From: Hungatella sp. UBA3048
Lineage (GTDB): Bacteria; Bacillota; Clostridia; Lachnospirales; Lachnospiraceae
Direction of reading: 5' to 3'
Assembly (NCBI GenBank): GCA_002367105.1
Contig: DFCS01000029.1
Span: forward strand, 124,001-188,000
DNA: 64,000 nucleotides
The notes under the pieces were generated by a model. It worked only from the letters and a program-made list of their open reading frames with translations. It was not told the origin of the DNA and ran no database searches. A program made the position numbers and the translations under genes. Positions 31,531-39,823 of the stretch are shown here, one piece after another. Each line of letters starts with the position of its first letter. Position 1 is the stretch's first letter.

Positions 31531-33588
31531 ATGACAACTAGCAAGATACCCAATAGATTAATACATGAAAAAAGTCCTTATCTACTTCAACACGCTTATA
31601 ATCCAGTTGACTGGTGGCCTTGGTGTGAACAAGCATTTACGAAAGCAAAAGCAGAAGATAAGCCTATTTTCTTATCTATTGGGTATTCCTAACGTTGGTT
31701 ATAGAAATCTTGTTGTCATTGGTGTCATGTCATGGCTCATGAGTCTTTTGAAGACCAGGAGGCGGCGGATGTTCTTAACAAATTTTATGTGGCGATAAAG
31801 GTAGACAGGGAAGAGCGGCCGGATATAGATTCCGTATATATGTCAGTCTGCCAGGCTCTCACAGGTTCCGGCGGATGGCCTCTGACGATCATTATGACGC
31901 CGGATCAAAAACCTTTTTATGCCGGGACTTATCTGCCTAAATATTCAAGATGGGGATCCGCTGGTCTTCTGGATGTTTTAACTTCTATCCGGAAGCTTTG
32001 GGAAAATGAGAAACATAAGCTTTTGGAAGCGGGAGATGAGATAACCGGATATTTAGACAAGGAAGGGACAGCTGTTAATCATGAGGGAAGGGAACCGAAC
32101 AGAGACTTGTTTCTGTCAGCAGCAAGCCAGTTAACAAGGTCCTTTGATAAGAAATGGGGTGGCTTTGGAAGGGCACCTAAATTTCCCATGCCTCATAATC
32201 TGCTTTTCCTTTTAAGGCATTATTATTTTGAAAGAGATAAAGATGCCCTTCTTGCTGCAGAAAAGAGCCTCAGACAAATGTACCGGGGTGGAATATACGA
32301 CCACATTGGAGGCGGTTTTTCCCGTTACTCCACAGATGAAAAGTGGTTAGTACCCCATTTTGAAAAAATGTTGTATGACAATGCGCTTTTGCTGTATGCT
32401 TACACGGAAGCCTTTGCCATAACTGGGGACAACCTTTATACAAAAGTATCCCGGGGAATCATTCGTTACATCCGGGACGTGCTGACTGATGAGCAGGGCG
32501 GTTTTTACTGTGGTCAGGACGCTGACAGTGAAGGGGTGGAAGGAAAGTTTTATACGTTTCAGAAGGAAGAGATCGAACAGGTTTTTAACGGCGATGCAGA
32601 TGAATTCTGTGATTGGTTTGGAATTTCGGAAGCAGGAAATTTTGAGGGAAAGAATATTCCAAATCTCATTGAAAATGAAAATTATGGCGCCAGCAGTGAT
32701 AAAGTAGAGAATCTGTGTAAAAAGCTTTATGATTACCGCATAACAAGGACATCTCTTCATACGGATGATAAGATATTAACCTCCTGGAATGGACTTATGA
32801 TAGGGGCGCTTGCAAAATCATATGAGGTACTGGGAGATGACTGGTGTCTCGAAGCGGCAAAAAATGCGCAGGCGTTTATAGAAAAGAATTTGACCTCTGA
32901 AAAGGGCAGGCTCTTTATCCGCTACAGGGAGGGGCAGGCAGATCACGACGGACAGCTTGACGATTACGCTTTTTATGCCTTTGGCCTGTTGGAGTTATAT
33001 GAGGCTTCCTTTGATATCAAATATCTTAATATTGCCGCTGAAATCTCAGAAAAGATGCTTGAATTGTTTTTTGATGAAGATCAGGGAGGCTTTTATATGT
33101 ATGCCCATGACAGGGATAAACTAATAAGCCGTCCGAAGGAGGTTTACGATGGCGCGCTTCCTTCAGGGAATTCGGTTGCTGCATATGTAATCAGCAGGCT
33201 CTATCACCTAACCGGTAAAATAAAATGGCAGAACGTTCTGGAAAAGCAGGTATCTTACCTGACGCAGGAAGTGGAGAAAAGCCCAGCAAACTACTGCTTT
33301 TCCCTGCTTGCATTTCAAAGCATCCTGTATCCGTCTACGGAAATTGTATGTGTATCCGCTGAGGGTTCTATATTAGAAGAGATACAAATCTTGCAGAGAA
33401 GCCGGAAGCCTGATGTCAGCATGATTTTAAAAACTCCCCGGAACGTGGCAGCTCTGTCAGAGGCAGCTCCATTTACGGCGGATTATCCGGTTCCGCCTGA
33501 AGGAAGTAATTATTATGTCTGTCGAAATGGGACGTGCATGAAGCCTGTAGAAGGCATGGATGAGTTAAAAGAAGTGTTGGAATCCTGA
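31531..33588 (+). pseudogene. DUF255 (YyaL/SSP411) thioredoxin-domain protein, interrupted by two in-frame stops
   Basis: The N-terminal 53 codons (start after AAGGAGGTGAT) read as a normal family beginning: NRLIHEKSPYLLQHAYNPVD, WW and PIFLSIGYS. The family continues with T-CHWCHVMxHESFED. Here the same reading frame contains TAA (31690) and TAG (31702), and seven extra codons, before CHWCHVMAHESFEDQEAA resumes in frame and runs to 33588. The remaining 618 or so residues look intact, with a six-hairpin glycosidase-like region (KFPMPHNLLFLLRHYYF, GGIYDHIGGGFSRYSTDEKW, VPHFEKMLYDNALL). Only a 21-base insertion-like change breaks the gene. Translation from the internal ATG at 31732 would lose the CHWC redox motif. 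The first part is more AT-rich than the rest. Function of the family is poorly known. Confidence 0.8.
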
Positions 33589-33695
33589 AACCCACAAAAA
33601 ACTGGAAGAAATCATTGATGCCATCTGTTCCAGTGAGAGTCTGGGCAAACTGTTTAGTATTTGATTGCTTAAATAAGTTTGGAAATGAAAAACAG

Positions 33696-33735
33696 AAAGA
33701 CGCTATGAGCATTATGACAACTCATAGCGTCTTTT
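33696..33735. terminator. Bidirectional terminator after the DUF255 gene
   Basis: AAAGACGCTATGAG and CTCATAGCGTCTTTT pair around an 11-base loop. It separates the DUF255 gene from the convergent kdgT remnant. The preceding 33589-33695 contains a coding-like tail (KKLEEIIDAICSSESLGKLF) without a start. Confidence 0.85.
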
Positions 33736-33790
33736 AAATCACTTACAGAATACAAAGGTACCTTTTGATTACTTCCATGAAATGTATAGG

Positions 33791-34516
33791 TCAGGCTGCC
33801 TGTTTGGGCTCAGCCGCTTCAGGACTTTTTGATTTATTTGAGATCATCCTGCACATAACAGCGGATATCAGGGTTGTAATCAAAAAGGTAAGAGCAAGCA
33901 AGGAAACCGCTTCAGGTATATATCCTACGTATGCCTCATTGCCCGCCGCCATGAGAGAAGGATCCACACAGGCGACTCCTGTGGTAGCACATAGGCCTGC
34001 ACCAACCCAGCCGGGTCTCTTTAAGATGACCTTGTCAGCCAGAAAATACATAAACACCAGATTGATAGCAAATATAACCAGTGCGAGGACAATTCCGCGT
34101 ATACCGGCGTGGAAAGCAGTTTTTAAATTAATGGCAGCTCCAAATACAAAACCCATCAGCACGAGACAGATGGTGGAAGCCGGTTTGATAAATTTAATAA
34201 ATTCCAGATCCAGATTTCCCAGCAGCATACCAAGAAAGAATGGTATCAGTACATTAATGGCTGACATCCAGTTGACAGCATCCGAGCCGCCGGAAAGGTT
34301 GAATACGAGGATGGACCAGACGGACATGCAGAAAAGCTGTGGAAGCAGCATCATGCCCATATCCTCAGGCTCTCCGTATTGCTGTGCCAGTGAGATAAAT
34401 AATCCGGGATTCATATAGCAGATAGCGGGAATAAATGCGAAGGCAGAGATGCCCCAGATCCCATCTACACCAAAAAAACGCAGGAACAGTGTTCCGACGC
34501 CGAAAATGATAAGCAG
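33791..34516 (-). pseudogene. kdgT: 2-keto-3-deoxygluconate permease (KdgT), 5'-truncated
   Basis: The reading frame from 34516 down to 33791 encodes about 241 residues of a KdgT-type permease: FGVDGIWGISAFAFIPAICY, then MNPGLFISLAQQYGEPEDMG, the characteristic loop, and VILKRPGWVGAGLCATTGVA near the C-terminus. Full-length KdgT has about 320-330 residues, so roughly 80-90 are missing; a TAG lies directly upstream in frame and no ribosome-binding site is seen. An ATG at 34414 could start a shorter protein but would remove at least three helices. No KDG-metabolism genes adjoin it, so this is a relic. Confidence 0.75.
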
Positions 34517-34575
34517 CTAAAATATTGCATAGGTAGATCAGTCCTATCCCTATTTACATACATAAAAACCACAGT

Positions 34576-34613
34576 CTCCCATATAAATAAGTAAGCAATT
34601 TACAGTATGGGAG
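34576..34613 (+). promoter_or_regulatory. Hairpin that can mask the ribosome-binding site of the hydrolase gene
   Basis: CTCCCATA (34576-34583) is complementary to TATGGGAG (34606-34613), and the latter includes the GGGAGG Shine-Dalgarno of the gene at 34623. The loop is 22 bases. Pairing would hide the ribosome-binding site, so translation could depend on a factor or temperature that opens the stem. Confidence 0.45.
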
Positions 34614-34622
34614 GTAGTTTGT

Positions 34623-35588
34623 ATGTGTACGGCTTTTACTTTAAGATCCCGGCAAGGGGAAACCTTTTTTGGAAGAAATATGGATTTCTCTTATGATATT
34701 CAGCCTCATCTTTACATTATCCCGAAGAATTATGAATGGGATAACTCATTAAATATGGAGAAAATCCATGATGTATACAGCTTTATCGGAATTGGACAGG
34801 AACTGGATGGGGACCTGGGATTTTTTGATGGGGTTAATGAAATGGGGTTTGCTGCTGCGGCTCTTTATTTTGCAGGCTATGCCCATTATGATACCTGGCA
34901 GGCCCTTGGGGACAGAGAACAGATTGCTTCCATTGATTTCCTTCACTATATTTTGGGAAGATGTGCAGATATCGGTGATTTACGGCAATTAATGAAGAAT
35001 CTCTCAATTGTAGGTCTTGAAGATCCGGTTACAAAGACTGTGGCTCCATTGCATTGGATGGCAGTAGACCGAAGTGGGGAGTGTGTCGTCATAGAGCAGA
35101 CGGAAAGAGGTATGGAAGTATTAGCAAATTCCATTGGTGTTATGGCGAACAGTCCCGATTATCGGTGGCATAAGACGAATCTAAGAAATTACATAGAGGC
35201 TACTCCCTATCAGTCCGAGGAGACTACTTGGGGAAATGTCCGGCTGACTCCATTTGGACAGGCGGGAGGTACACAGACTCTGCCGGGAGGGTACACGTCT
35301 CCGGAACGCTTTGTCAGGACCGCTTATTTAAAATCATTTATTCCCATACCTCAAAGCCGTATGGAAGCGGTTGTTTCATGCTTTCATGTCATGGAGAGCG
35401 TTACCATACCGAAAGGAGCAGTTGTAACCAGCCGGAATACTTATGATTACACCAAATATACAGCTTTTATCAATACTTCTACCTGTGAATATTTTTTCAA
35501 GACTTATGACAATATACAGGTTGGAATGGCTAGTCTTTTTGAGAATTGCGCCCAATCCCCGGAACTTGTGAATCTGGGCGGCCTATAG
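34623..35588 (+). CDS. Choloylglycine hydrolase-family amidase (bile salt hydrolase or penicillin V acylase type)
   Basis: A 321-residue N-terminal nucleophile hydrolase. After removal of Met the protein begins with the catalytic Cys 2 (MCTAFTLRS). Arg 18 and Asp 21 in FFGRNMDFSYD, Asn in DGVNEMGFAAA near residue 82, the VMANSPDYRWHKTNLRNY block near 175 and Arg in SPERFVRTAYLKSF near 228 match the active-site set of conjugated bile acid hydrolases. LPGGYTSPERF is especially close to the BSH consensus. No signal peptide, so it is cytoplasmic. It could deconjugate bile salts or cleave penicillin V or N-acyl amides; substrate choice depends on loops I cannot judge. It is alone in its unit, with GGGAGG seven bases ahead of the ATG. 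After its TAG the frame stays open for 48 more codons. Confidence 0.85.
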   Translation: MCTAFTLRSRQGETFFGRNMDFSYDIQPHLYIIPKNYEWDNSLNMEKIHDVYSFIGIGQELDGDLGFFDGVNEMGFAAAALYFAGYAHYDTWQALGDREQIASIDFLHYILGRCADIGDLRQLMKNLSIVGLEDPVTKTVAPLHWMAVDRSGECVVIEQTERGMEVLANSIGVMANSPDYRWHKTNLRNYIEATPYQSEETTWGNVRLTPFGQAGGTQTLPGGYTSPERFVRTAYLKSFIPIPQSRMEAVVSCFHVMESVTIPKGAVVTSRNTYDYTKYTAFINTSTCEYFFKTYDNIQVGMASLFENCAQSPELVNLGGL

Positions 35589-35594
35589 AAGCAA

Positions 35595-35636
35595 GCCGGG
35601 GCGGCAAAAAGCTTATTGATAAAAAGCCGTTCCGGC
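35595..35636 (+). other. GC-rich stem-loop after the hydrolase gene
   Basis: GCCGGGGCGGC (35595-35605) pairs with GCCGTTCCGGC (35626-35636) with two G-U pairs around a 20-base loop. There is no T-run. Together with the terminator at 35743 it closes the unit. From 35640 to 35735 a coding-like frame (ELSLLSLDLPGEMKRVRDVL) runs without a start of its own. Confidence 0.5.
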
Positions 35637-35742
35637 CCCATTCCGGAGCTAAGCCTTCTCAGCCTTGATCTTCCCGGAGAAATGAAGCGTGTCCGAGATG
35701 TTCTGCAGGCGGCAGCTATCCTTATAATTGCATGACCAAATA

Positions 35743-35795
35743 AAAAAGGCGTATTACATGACTGATTCTCGGAACCGGTCATGCAATACGCTTTT
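35743..35795. terminator. Terminator-like hairpin downstream of the hydrolase gene
   Basis: AAAAAGGCGTATT-A-CATGAC pairs with GTCATG-C-AATACGCTTTT around about 15 bases. A second hairpin, GAGCTGATAATAAATTACCAGCTC, follows at 35822-35845 after a stray GGGAGGAG. Confidence 0.75.
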
Positions 35796-35953
35796 CAAAA
35801 AGTTATTTCAAAAAGGGAGGAGAGCTGATAATAAATTACCAGCTCGAGTATTATGAAAAAAATCTTATAAGCAATTTGTATTTTATGTTTTAAGTATATC
35901 CATGAAACATGAAGAAATCATGTTGTTTGTGTAAAAGGTTTTTGAATGAAATT

Positions 35954-35982
35954 TTAACAAAGTATGAACGATAGGATATATC
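35954..35982 (+). promoter_or_regulatory. Possible promoter of the cyclophilin gene
   Basis: TTAACA, a 17-base spacer and TATATC lie about 145 bases before the cyclophilin start. The rest of the 35846-36070 stretch is AT-rich and contains nothing else I can identify. Confidence 0.4.
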
Positions 35983-36072
35983 TGGGACTGTATTCAAATG
36001 GGACTATACAAATATAGGAGTATTTGATAAAATATAGCCATATGCGGAATCTGACGCTATAAATACTTTAAA

Positions 36073-36118
36073 GGTATACCTTTATGCCCAAAGAACATGG
36101 GCAGAAAAGCAGAAAGGG
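36073..36118 (+). repeat. Copy of the palindromic RBS-bearing intergenic repeat
   Basis: GGTATACCTTTATGCCCAAA, then GAACATGGGCAGAAAAGCAG and AAAGGG. The core ATGCCCA..TGGGCAG is the same as at 540-558 and 19997-20017. The ATG at 36084 is in frame with the cyclophilin gene (MPKEHGQKSRKGKN would be added). Confidence 0.75.
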
Positions 36119-36125
36119 AAAAAAT

Positions 36126-36644
36126 ATGAAAAATCCGGTTATTACGATTACAATGGATAACGGTGATGTGATGAAAGCAGAACTTTATCCGGAGATTGCA
36201 CCAAACACAGTAAATAATTTTATCAGTTTGATTAAAAAAGGTTTTTATGACGGACTGATCTTCCACAGGGTTATCAATGGTTTTATGCTTCAGGGCGGAT
36301 GTCCGGAAGGAAGCGGAATGGGAGGTCCTGGCTATTCCATTAAAGGAGAATTCAGCCAGAACGGCGTAACCAATGCATTCAAGCATTCTGAGGGAGTGCT
36401 TTCCATGGCAAGAGCCATGAACCCCAATTCTGCCGGTTCCCAGTTTTTCATTATGCACAAGGCATCTCCTCATTTGGATGGCTCCTATGCTGCATTCGGT
36501 AAGATTACGGAAGGCATGGATATTGTAAACAAAATTGCTGATGTGAAAACCGATTATAATGACCGCCCCATGAAAGAGCAGAAGATCCAGTCCATGACAG
36601 TGGAAACCTTTGGGGAAGAATATCCGGAACCGGAGACCTGCTAA
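36126..36644 (+). CDS. Peptidyl-prolyl cis-trans isomerase, cyclophilin type
   Basis: A 172-residue cyclophilin. The catalytic region is FYDGLIFHRVINGFMLQGGC near residues 40-59, with the active Arg in FHRV, followed by GGPGYSIKGEF and the core NPNSAGSQFFIMHKASPHLD near 99-118 (Gln and Phe of the proline pocket). DGSYAAFGKITEGMDIVNKI completes the fold. It has no signal peptide and assists folding in the cytoplasm. The frame is open from 36084 within the intergenic repeat, but family proteins begin like MKNPVITITMDNG, and an AAAGGGAAAA sequence precedes the ATG at 36126, so I use this start. It is followed by a GNAT gene four bases later. Confidence 0.9.
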   Translation: MKNPVITITMDNGDVMKAELYPEIAPNTVNNFISLIKKGFYDGLIFHRVINGFMLQGGCPEGSGMGGPGYSIKGEFSQNGVTNAFKHSEGVLSMARAMNPNSAGSQFFIMHKASPHLDGSYAAFGKITEGMDIVNKIADVKTDYNDRPMKEQKIQSMTVETFGEEYPEPETC

Positions 36645-36648
36645 GGCG

Positions 36649-37398
36649 ATGATCTGGGATCGGGATATTATAGTAGAAGGAAAGACTTTCCAGGTTACCA
36701 TATCCGATGATCATGAGGCCCTGCGTTCTGCTTTTGCGGAAGGCAGGGCCATTGTTGGTTTATGGGACCGGGAACGAACGGACCAGAACCTTGCCCCTGC
36801 CTCCTATGTAGCAGAGAATCTTGATGACATTGATGATGCGTTTTTAGAGCGGGTCATCAGGAGAAGAGAGGGACTTCCGTGGAATATTGCTAAAACCCAG
36901 CGTTTGACGATCCGGGAATTCGTCTCCCAGGACTATGTCTCCATACCAGATGAGCCTGAGGCTGGGAAGTCGGGCTTCCTTTTTTCAACGGAAGAAATAC
37001 TAAAGGATTACATCTGCCATCAATACGGCTTTTATGAGTACGGTATTTGGGCCGTAGTTGACCATGACAAAGGGAAGCTTGTGGGAAAGGCGGGGATATC
37101 CAACTTTGAACTTACCGGGCAGGAAGAGTTTTTAAGGGCAATAAAAAAGAATGATACCCCGGTGGAACTGGGATATCACATATTTTCCCCATACAGGCAG
37201 CAGGGATATGGAAAGGAAGCCTGCAAGGCCATTCTTTCCTACGCTGCCCTGGCTGTTTCAGAAAAGATTTATGCAAGGATCGACGAACGGAACTTAGCGT
37301 CAATAAAGCTGGCTGAAGATCTGGGGTTCCGGCTTATTGCCCGAACACATAGCGGATCAGTTCCACGGCTGTGTCTGTATGAGTGGAATTGCTCATGA
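36649..37398 (+). CDS. GNAT-family acetyltransferase with N-terminal extension
   Basis: A 249-residue protein. The C-terminal 160 or so residues are a GNAT domain: QRLTIREFVSQDY at the start, GIWAVVDHDKGKLVGKAGIS in the middle and the acetyl-CoA loop FSPYRQQGYGKEACKAILSY near residue 185, followed by RIDERNLASIKLAEDLGFRL. The first 85 residues (VEGKTFQVTISDDHEALRSA onward) form a separate small domain that I do not recognise. A TTG at 36610 is in frame but lies inside the cyclophilin gene; the ATG at 36649 follows that stop by four bases and suggests coupling. Its 3' end overlaps the convergent gene by 65 bases. Confidence 0.8.
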   Translation: MIWDRDIIVEGKTFQVTISDDHEALRSAFAEGRAIVGLWDRERTDQNLAPASYVAENLDDIDDAFLERVIRRREGLPWNIAKTQRLTIREFVSQDYVSIPDEPEAGKSGFLFSTEEILKDYICHQYGFYEYGIWAVVDHDKGKLVGKAGISNFELTGQEEFLRAIKKNDTPVELGYHIFSPYRQQGYGKEACKAILSYAALAVSEKIYARIDERNLASIKLAEDLGFRLIARTHSGSVPRLCLYEWNCS

Positions 37399-38035
37399 CG
37401 GTAAGAATCGGCTCATCGATGATAAGGCCGGTTTTATCGCAGAAATCCGTGCTTCCGATGAGAAGACCGCAGGCCATGTTTTCGCCGGTTTCCTGATTGG
37501 TTACAAAATAGAGGTGCTCCTTTACCTTGTCGTAAACGTCTGCAGGGAGGATTTCCTTTAAGTCAACAAATCCGCCCATTTCACCGAAGTGATCTATGGT
37601 TTCCGGTTTTCCGATCATAACATCCAGACTCTTGCTGGATATCATAGCTGTGATTTTGGCTAGCTGGGCATAGGTAAATTCATTCATGGAGGATTCGTCA
37701 AAGGTCGGGGACATGGAGTAGTCCACCTCGATCTTTGCATTTTCATTAAGGTCAATGTACTGACGGAAGCCCTGGTTAAAGTAATCATCAACAGAATCGG
37801 TTTCACCGGCGGGGCTGCTGTTAAAAATGACGCAGGAAAGAGCAGTTTCAAACCGGTTGTTATATATGGCTGAACCGATGGAAGAGATAAAAATCACGGA
37901 CACAACAGCTATGATGATGGGGATCTTGTAATATTCCCAGATGTACCAGAGCCTGTCTTTCACACTCATATTTTTCAGCTTGTCCCGTTCCTCCCGCATG
38001 GAGTCTTTAAGGGTTTTGTCTTCGTATGGGGTCAT
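37334..38035 (-). CDS. Membrane-anchored protein of unknown function
   Basis: A 233-residue protein with a charged cytosolic N-terminus (about 35 residues, KDSMREERDKLKNMSVKDRL), one transmembrane helix IPIIIAVVSVIFISSIGSAI at about residues 38-57 and an external domain of about 175 residues. The external part has ESSMNEFTYAQLAKITAMIS, then SKSLDVMIGKPETIDHFGEM, faintly like the lobe of an extracellular solute-binding protein, which fits the wording of DVMIG and the final helix. No enzyme motif is seen. It is divergent from the YesL-like gene, with GAGG before the ATG, and the pair may share regulation. Confidence 0.7.
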   Translation of the reverse strand: MTPYEDKTLKDSMREERDKLKNMSVKDRLWYIWEYYKIPIIIAVVSVIFISSIGSAIYNNRFETALSCVIFNSSPAGETDSVDDYFNQGFRQYIDLNENAKIEVDYSMSPTFDESSMNEFTYAQLAKITAMISSKSLDVMIGKPETIDHFGEMGGFVDLKEILPADVYDKVKEHLYFVTNQETGENMACGLLIGSTDFCDKTGLIIDEPILTVMSNSTHTDTAVELIRYVFGQ

Positions 38036-38142
38036 TTTTATGCCTCTTTCTTTATTATTAAAGGTACTTTTTTAATTATATCACACAACCATGGATTTTC
38101 ATTAAAATAAAAATAAAATTTTGGTGAAATAAGAAAGAATGT

Positions 38143-38171
38143 TTGCTTTTTAAGGGTAAATCCTATATAAT
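38143..38171 (+). promoter_or_regulatory. Promoter of the YesL-family gene
   Basis: TTGCTT, a 17-base spacer and TATAAT, about 36 bases before the ATG at 38207. Confidence 0.65.
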
Positions 38172-38206
38172 ATCTTTTAATGCCACTATGAAAAGGGGAA
38201 GAACGT

Positions 38207-38992
38207 ATGTTTTCTGGTTTTTTTAATTATGATAACCCGGTATGGCGGTTTATCGGTAAATTTGGAGATCTGATAATTTTAAATATCTTATGGCTGATAT
38301 GCAGCATTCCTATTTTTACCATAGGAGCTTCTACCACAGCCGTATATTATGTAACCTTAAAGCTTGCAAGAGATGATGACGGCTATACCATCCGTTCTTT
38401 TTTTAAGTCATTTAAAGAAAACTTTAAGCAGTCCACGATCATCTGGCTTATCCTTCTGGTTGTAGGATTGATCCTTGGGGTTGACTTGTACTTCTTTACC
38501 AGATTGTTTACAGGATCCGGGTCCTTTCGGACAGTGATGCTTACCGTGTTCCTGGCAATGGTTCTGATTTATGCGGCTGTTTTAACGTATATTTTCCCAC
38601 TTCAGGCCAGATTTTTCAATACGGTAAAGCGTACCTTTTTCAACGCCTTTTTTATGTCTCTGCGCCATTTATTCCGCACCATTGGTATGATTGCCATTGA
38701 CGGGGCTTTGTTTGCGGCTGCATTCCTGCTTATGGTACCTCCGATGCTGATGATATTCATGCTGTTTGGCTTTCCGCTGCTGGCTTTTATTAACTCCTAT
38801 ATCCTGGCTCCCGTGTTTAATCAGTATATTCCAAAAGAGGAAGAGGAGAAAGGGGACGAGCTTAAGCCGCTGTTTGCAGATGAGGAAGAGCCTGTAAGCA
38901 GCATTCTGATGGCAAAAGGGGACGAGCATCAGGAAGAGATGCCTGAGAACGAAGAGATAGAAATGAAAGAAACACAAGACCGGCAGGAATAA
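38207..38992 (+). CDS. YesL-family (DUF624) membrane protein
   Basis: A 261-residue protein of the DUF624 family. It begins MFSGFFNYDNPVWRFIGKFG, followed by DLIILNILWLICSIPIFTIG, both typical of YesL, and has five or six membrane helices up to about residue 205. Beyond these is a 55-residue, strongly acidic cytosolic tail with many Glu and Asp, which is longer than usual. YesL proteins often lie near carbohydrate uptake and YesMN genes, but their role is not established. AAAAGGGGAAGAACG precedes the ATG. Confidence 0.85.
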   Translation: MFSGFFNYDNPVWRFIGKFGDLIILNILWLICSIPIFTIGASTTAVYYVTLKLARDDDGYTIRSFFKSFKENFKQSTIIWLILLVVGLILGVDLYFFTRLFTGSGSFRTVMLTVFLAMVLIYAAVLTYIFPLQARFFNTVKRTFFNAFFMSLRHLFRTIGMIAIDGALFAAAFLLMVPPMLMIFMLFGFPLLAFINSYILAPVFNQYIPKEEEEKGDELKPLFADEEEPVSSILMAKGDEHQEEMPENEEIEMKETQDRQE

Positions 38993-39003
38993 TTCCTGCT
39001 GGC

Positions 39004-39044
39004 AGCCGGACAGGGATCCCCGTTATCCCTTCCGGCTTTTTTTT
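39004..39044 (+). terminator. Terminator after the YesL-family gene
   Basis: AGCCGGACAGGGAT and ATCCCTTCCGGCT pair with one bulge around CCCCGTT and are followed by eight Ts. Confidence 0.9.
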
Positions 39045-39154
39045 GTATATCAGCTTGGACGCTTTTATGTGGAGTTCATACTATGGACACCATATGGACA
39101 CAAAAAAACGGTATACTTAATAATTGTGACAAGGAAATGCCTGGGAGGTGGAAT

Positions 39155-39733
39155 ATGACTGAAGAAGAGTATCTCTGTTTTATCCAGCCCTATGAAGATG
39201 CGCTTAAAAACATTCGTGTGAGAGTGGATGTTCTGAATAATGATTACAGGAGAAAAAACCAGAATTACCCCATCCATCATATCCAGTACAGAATTAAGCA
39301 AAAGGAAAGCATTGAAAACAAGCTGGATAAGAACGGATATGAGGCCAGCGCGGATTCGGCCAGAAACTATCTGACGGATGTTGCCGGTATCCGGGTCATC
39401 TGCTATTTCATCACGGATATCTATGCTATTGTCAGCCTGTTAAAGAAGCAGTCGGATATTGTGATCATAAAGGAAAGTGATTATATTGACAATCCAAAGC
39501 CCAATGGCTATAGAAGCTTCCACATTGTTTTTGGAGTTCCAGTCTATCACACCGATGGTATGGAATATTACCCGGTAGAAATACAGCTGCGCACCATGTC
39601 CATGGACTTATGGGCCAGTATGGAGCACCGGATCTGCTATAAGGGGGAAGAAAGGGAACAGGCAGCAGAGGAATTTAAAAAGTATGCCATTGCCTTAAGG
39701 CAGATGGAGGATGAGATGGAGGAATTTCTCTGA
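39155..39733 (+). CDS. Small alarmone synthetase (RelQ/RelP type)
   Basis: A 192-residue protein that contains only the (p)ppGpp synthetase domain and no HD hydrolase, TGS or ACT domain. Motifs seen: NYLTDVAGIRVICYFITDIY near residue 70-90, DYIDNPKPNGYRSFHIVFGV near 110-130 (G-loop and the conserved YRSFH) and PVEIQLRTMSMDLWASMEHR near 145-165 with the catalytic Glu. It transfers pyrophosphate from ATP to GDP or GTP. The frame is open from 39083, but GGGAGGTGG six bases before the ATG at 39155 and the family length favour the shorter form. It is a single-gene unit. Confidence 0.88.
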   Translation: MTEEEYLCFIQPYEDALKNIRVRVDVLNNDYRRKNQNYPIHHIQYRIKQKESIENKLDKNGYEASADSARNYLTDVAGIRVICYFITDIYAIVSLLKKQSDIVIIKESDYIDNPKPNGYRSFHIVFGVPVYHTDGMEYYPVEIQLRTMSMDLWASMEHRICYKGEEREQAAEEFKKYAIALRQMEDEMEEFL

Positions 39734-39747
39734 AGTGAAAATAAGAG

Positions 39748-39803
39748 AAGGCATGTTCCAGAGCTATGAGTTTTCATGCATAGCTTTGGAACATGCCTTT
39801 TTA
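39748..39803. terminator. Terminator between alarmone synthetase and rbsR
   Basis: AAGGCATGTTCCAGAGCTAT and ATAGCTTTGGAACATGCCTT pair with one mismatch; a T-run follows on the plus side. It separates two convergent genes. Confidence 0.9.
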
Positions 39804-39823
39804 TTATATACGGTATGACTGTC

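Noticed and set aside
31690..31704. Readthrough or recoding of TAA and TAG in the DUF255 gene
   Set aside because: Two different stops within five codons, with no pyrrolysine or readthrough context, are far better explained by disruption.
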